In this document: positions 59,799 to 64,000 of the stretch, piece by piece
Numbering within the stretch: the stretch's first letter is position 1
How the letters are laid out: every line of letters begins with the position of its first letter
DNA from: Vicia villosa
Taxonomy: Eukaryota > Streptophyta > Magnoliopsida > Fabales > Fabaceae
DNA length: 64,000 bases
Direction: 5' to 3'
Assembly: GCF_029867415.1 (NCBI RefSeq)
Contig: NC_081183.1
Coordinates: forward strand, 59,718,336 to 59,782,335
Notes under the pieces: generated by a model
Seen by the model: only the letters and a program-made list of their open reading frames with translations
Database searches by the model: none
What the model was told of the DNA's origin: nothing
Program-made: the position numbers and the translations under genes

Positions 59799-61802
59799 GT
59801 CTTAATTAAGCTAAACAACAACGGTCAAACTTCCACTCTTCACAAGTAACCCCTATGGCGAATTCAATTCACAAAGTTAGTAAGTACCTCCTATATTAAC
59901 TCTCTAAACACATAAAACTAATGTGTTTCTGTCAAAACGCAAAGTATAAACGGAATGAATCCGAAGCAATAAAACGTAACATATATAATCACACAATTTC
60001 AGACAAATTCATCATAATACCAGTAATTTGAGAAAGAAATTTACCTCGGATGTTACCGAACTCAAGAAAACGCCAAACGTCGAACTAGGCTGGGAAACGA
60101 TCAAACTTTCACTATACACAAGTTACCCCTATAGCAAATTCACAAAGTTAGTAACCACCAAGACAAAATCGATTGAACAAAGGAAATCAACAATAGTTTG
60201 ATGTGTGTACATACTCCTAAATATGTAGTACCAGAGTCAATGATACGAGCTCCAAAGAGATCCAAAGTTATCAATCCAGTCAGACCTATACAAGAAATTC
60301 AATTCAATGTATGATTATAATAAGAATGGGTGAATAGCTCATGATGCAGTTAATTAAATACACCACTACTAACACTACTAACACAAGACACACGATGCAG
60401 TTAATTAAATACACCACTACTAACACGAAGCTATAAAACTTTTTGCTCAAAAGCAAACCTTATGAATCATCCTTGTCTATATACATTAACTCACTCTTGT
60501 TTCATTCTTTACCTTCTCTCTTCCTCATTAATTCAACTCTCATAAGGTATATATTCATTTTTATATCATTTAATTTATATTCAGTTTTATGCCCAAATAT
60601 ATGATGGGCATCGGTTATGCCACTAGCTAGTTATATACCTTTACACGTATGTATATACCGACATGCCTCAAAATCCACTACATATATCATCATTGGTAGA
60701 GAAATATTGCACCTCCTCCACTATCTTATACAACAGTCAAGAAACTTTACTCACAATTTCAATTCTACTAAGATAACAAGAGACTCACAATTTCAATTGT
60801 ACTAAGATAAGAAGAGGCTAAGGACATAAATGGAGACCACAAATTAAGAATAAGAGCCTCTCTATGGAACAGAACTCAAAAGATAAGAAGAGGTTAAATT
60901 TATATTTTGTGAAAACCATACAAGCAGACCCCAAACAATCCAACAGCCACCATTTCACAGTTCAACAGAACTCAAAACCCTATCACTTAGAAGTTTCTGG
61001 AACAAACCCTATCACCTAAAATCACACGTTTCTGGAACTAGGCAATTGCTAACAGAAATATTATGTATATATATATATATCAAAGGCCTTAAGAAAAGAG
61101 CATTCCATCAAATTCAGAATCACAAGGATACATTGATACATCTAGGGTTTTGTTAAAAGCTATGAGAAGTGTGATACCTGGGTGGCGCAAAGCAAGTTGC
61201 TACCAGAGGAGAAGAGACGGAGACGAAACGATGGTGGTGGACGGAGGAGAAGAAGTTCGCGCGATGGTGGTGGACGGAGGACCGATAAGGTTGACGGAGG
61301 ACCGATAAGGTTGACGGAGGACCGACGACGGTGAGGGGTGGGGTTTCTGGTTCGCGTGCAGAGAGAAAAAGAAAGAGAGAAAGTGAGAAACAGTAGAAGC
61401 GTGTTTTTGGTTTTAATTTTAGTAATAAGGCTACTAAAGCGCTTCTGGAAAGCGCTCTCATAGCCTGGGCTATACCAGCGCTTTTGACAAAAAGCGCTCT
61501 CATTAAACACCCCTACCAGAGCGCTTTTGAAAAGCGCTTTCGTTCCCCCCACGTTCCCCCCACCTACCAGAGCGCTTTTGTAAAGCGCTTTCGTACCCCC
61601 CCCCCCTACCAGAGCGCTTTTGAAAAGCGCTCTCATAACCCCCCCCTACCAGAGCGCTTCTTAAAAGCGCTTTCATACCCCCCCACTATTAGAGCGCTTT
61701 TTTAGCGTGTTTTTTAATTTTGTCTTTAGCGAAGCCTATGCCAGCGCTTTTCCTAAAAGCGCTTTCGTAGGGGTGCTGCTAAAAGCCAAATTTGGCGTAG
61801 TG
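59251..61802 (-). repeat. Segment B': inverted copy of the CACTA 5' part
   Basis: It is the reverse complement of 48073-50623, ending at GGCGTAGTG (61794-61802). It is one base longer: a G/C homopolymer of 10 at about 48269-48278 is 11 at about 61596-61606. It includes the left terminus, subterminal repeats, CACTA 5' region and the first 182 transposase codons. Confidence 0.9.
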
Positions 61803-63256
61803 GATTCTATCAAGCTTCTGATAAATTTTCATTAACTTTAAATCCGAGATCATCATTCACTCACCATCGATCTTCACTAACATCGTGGATATACTTGACT
61901 TGCTTCAAGATGATTCGCGTGCTAACATACTAACAATTAACTTTAAATTCCGCATTTTATTATATTGTTCTTTATATTTCTTGCTTTATACTTTATTTTA
62001 TCATTCATCATATTTATGTTTATGTTATTTTCTCTTTGTCCATTTGGACATATTATTTATGTTTCTGTCATTTTTTCTTTGTCCATTTGGACATATTATT
62101 TATGTTTCTGTCATTTTTTCTTTGTCCATTTGGACATATTATTTATGTTTCTGTCATTTTTTCTTTGTCCATTTGGACATATTATTTATGTTTCTGCTAT
62201 TTTTTATTTGTCCATTTGGACATATTATTTATATTTCTGCTATTTTTTTTTGTCCATTTGGACATATTATTTATATTTCTGCTATTTTTTTTCTTTGTCC
62301 ATTTGGACATATTATTTATATTTCTGCTATTTTTTCTTTGTCCATTTGGACATATTATTTATATTTCTGCTATTTTTTCTTTGTCCATTTGGACATATTA
62401 TTTATGTTTCCGCTATTTTCTCTTTGTCCATTTGGACATATTATTTATGTTTCCGCTATTTTCTCTTTGTTCATTTGGACATATTATTTATGTTTCCGCT
62501 ATTTTTTTTTCTTTGTCCGTTTGGACATATTATTTATGTTTCCGTTATTTTCTCTTTGTCCATTTGGACATATTATTTATGCTTCTGCTATTTTTTCTTT
62601 GTCCATTTGGACACATTGTTTATGTTTCCGTCATCTTCTTTTTGTCCACTTGGACCATATTTTTTCCTTTGAGCTAAAACATTAATAATCAAGATAAAAC
62701 TTAAAAAAAAAGCACTTTGCACACTTGCACCTCTATGGTTTTCCCTCTTATTACTTTTTTTTTAATCATACCATCATTTAAGAAAAGTATTAAATGCATA
62801 GGAAAGATCTTATAAATTGAGAGTAGATAACTCCTAATTGCTTGCTCAAATACTTTCATTTTCAAACAACGTATTTTCAAAACTTCTCATCTATTTTCAA
62901 AACTTCTCATCTATTTTCAAAACTTTCATCTGGTATTTGAAGGGCATTATTCCCGGTGAAACTCTTCAGAGACCTATGTGACCTATTGTCCATCTTCACT
63001 TCTTCTATTTTCAAATCAATAAAGCATTTAAAAAGTGAGCTAAGCAATTAAGAGCCCATGGATAACCATGGATACAAAGGGTGCTTAAAACCTTCCCTTT
63101 GTATAACCAACCCCCCGAACCCAAAATCTGTCAAAAGGTCTTTCCTGTTCTTTTATGCCTTTCCTAAATGTTGGATAAAATAAAAGTCGGTGGCGACTCT
63201 TGCAAAAATATAAAAAAAAAAAGAGCAAGGAGTCAGTTCTCAAAAACCGAGTTACA
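61803..63256 (+). repeat. Right part of the Ogre-like solo LTR
   Basis: It resumes with GAT (61803-61805) and 'tctatcaagcttctgataaa', the continuation seen in the 15492-18621 LTR after its 'gctatgat' (about 17115). It ends with the U5 signature (63065-63200) and GAGTTACA. Confidence 0.85.
62034..62650 (+). repeat. 43-bp minisatellite, about 14-15 copies
   Basis: The unit is about 43 bp: 'ctttgtccatttggacatat' followed by 'tatttatgtttctgctattt' with small variation. Because 43 is not a multiple of three, the unit rotates through frames, and all three plus frames stay open. The 266-, 235- and 213-codon ORFs are by-products. The homologous LTR has only two copies (about 17335-17395). Confidence 0.9.
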
Positions 63257-63261
63257 ACGCC

Positions 63262-63479
63262 ATGAGCCCCGGAGCTCAACACAACGAAATCCGAGACTCA
63301 CCCAACGCCAGGCACATGTCCCCGGCAATCGACCACAATTCTACACATTGGGTGATCAATACATTATAAGTCGAGGAAACCTCCATAAAATGCAAAATAA
63401 ACACTCAAAAGACAGCAACAACACTTTATTCATCATTCATGAAAATTACAAAACAAACATCAAATGAAAAGAAAACGCT
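63262..63479 (+). other. 3' region of the Tat-lineage element, resumed
   Basis: Sequence after the duplicated ACGCC. No ORF with support; it leads into the antisense ORF. Confidence 0.45.
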
Positions 63480-63725
63480 TCATTCCTCCCGATTGGCAAA
63501 TTCCTCCGAGTGAATATACTGATACCAATCTTCATCCCACTCGGTCTCGGAACCATTCGCGTCAGTCACGATTCTCACACCAGTCGCCCGAGCACGAGTA
63601 TCTGAACTCAAAGAACCACAAGAGCGAGAAGCAGAGCTAGTCGAAGCCTTCTTCTTCTCATTCACCTTTTTTACTCCACGTGAACACGAGGTTGAAGATA
63701 CCTTCTTCCCGTCAGCTTCACCCAT
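63480..63725 (-). CDS. Antisense small ORF of the Tat-lineage element
   Basis: An 81-codon frame on the opposite strand lies downstream of integrase, in the element's 3' region. The product is Ser/Lys-rich at the start (KKVNEKKKAS) and acidic at the end (TEWDEDWYQYIHSEEF). I do not recognise a domain. Tat-lineage elements are known to carry an antisense ORF here, so position gives most of the support. It ends with the TGA-type stop just below 63480. Sequence from 63726 to 64000 shows no further convincing gene. Confidence 0.4.
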   Translation of the reverse strand: MGEADGKKVSSTSCSRGVKKVNEKKKASTSSASRSCGSLSSDTRARATGVRIVTDANGSETEWDEDWYQYIHSEEFANREE

Positions 63726-64000
63726 TCCTGCGAGAAATGAAGAAATAGAGGTCCATGAGACCTCCTTTTATGAAGGAAGAAGGGGAACAATAACATCGGG
63801 AAACAAACAAAGCCTTTAATGAGTAAATACGTTGGGAACCGATAATGCACCTCCCAAAAACTCATAACGCATACGCACAAGTTCCAAAGAAACTAACAAA
63901 AGCGTTAAAAACTAAGTGCGTTTAAATGAAGACGGGCAAAAAGCCCGAAAATGTGCCCAACTACGGCCATCTAGATCGAGCTGGTAATTATACATACAAA

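Larger units (their letters stand above)
45911..63256 (+). repeat. Ogre-like solo LTR, interrupted by a CACTA and an inverted duplication
   Basis: The LTR runs from TGTTGCACCCC (45911) to GAGTTACA (63256), with perfect target duplications ACGCC at 45906-45910 and 63257-63261. Its own sequence is 45911-48071 and 61803-63256, about 3.6 kb. It is homologous to the 15492-18621 LTR at several points (start, 'gtagtcgctatgat', tandem repeat, U5 end). A TATA box lies at 47295-47307. No gag or pol is present. Confidence 0.85.
37472..64000 (+). mobile_element. Tat-lineage Ty3/gypsy element with short LTR, nested (runs off right edge)
   Basis: The order is 5' LTR, primer site, gag, protease, RT, RNase H, archaeal-type RNase H, integrase, 3' region with an antisense ORF. 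The second RNase H places it in the Tat lineage. G/C-richer codon use sets it apart from the Ogre copies. It is split by solo LTRs at 41343-43394 and 45911-63256. The 3' LTR is not in the window. Frameshifts and stops in gag, RT and integrase make it inactive. Confidence 0.85.

Noticed and set aside
61885..62685. A 266-codon ORF that looks like a multi-pass membrane protein
   Set aside because: The hydrophobic pattern is a translation of the 43-bp minisatellite; the other two frames are equally open.

Overview
The window is plant nuclear DNA made almost entirely of nested transposable elements; I see no ordinary single-copy host gene. Ogre/Tat-type LTR retrotransposons (an extra ORF upstream of gag, a tRNA-Arg-type primer site, an intron between protease and reverse transcriptase), SIRE/Maximus-type Ty1/copia LTRs and Tekay-type chromoviruses suggest a legume with a large genome, possibly tribe Fabeae. 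That taxonomic reading is an inference from element types only.

Left block (1-18621): an Ogre-like element on the minus strand (ORF1, primer site and 5' LTR; the rest lies off the left edge) is inserted in ORF1 of a second Ogre-like element on the plus strand. The second element continues with decayed gag, protease, a 263-bp intron, reverse transcriptase, two RNase H domains and integrase, then a 3' untranslated region with a 1.1-kb tandem array, and a 3' LTR. It sits in a SIRE-like copia LTR fragment (18622-20136).

Middle block (20137-36625): a minus-strand Tekay-type chromovirus. Its 3' LTR is broken by a SIRE-like solo LTR, its pol by a Tekay-type solo LTR, and its gag by a 5.7-kb Ogre/Tat-type solo LTR; each of these three has a perfect 5-bp target duplication. 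Its 5' LTR is shared with the integrase-chromodomain end of a second unit, so two units lie in tandem. A short stretch with a (TA)n tract and a CACTA-like miniature element follows.

Right block (37472-64000): a plus-strand Tat-lineage element (short LTR, gag, protease, RT, two RNase H domains, integrase, antisense ORF) runs off the right edge. Its RT is split by a Tekay-like solo LTR, and its 3' region by an Ogre-like solo LTR (45911-63256, target duplication ACGCC). Inside that LTR is a 9.7-kb CACTA transposon (48073-57789) with a tnp2-type transposase interrupted by one in-frame stop, and a second 12-exon gene that reads open throughout and ends in a Ulp1/C48-like domain.

The most unusual structure is a rearrangement around this CACTA. 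Beyond its right end lie inverted copies of the LTR segment to its left (1464 bp) and of the CACTA 5' part including the transposase start (about 2551 bp), joined at a 3-bp microhomology. The result could be transcribed into a long hairpin RNA matching the transposon, which resembles the Mu-killer locus of maize. A perfect 258-bp palindrome lies in the CACTA 3' subterminal region.
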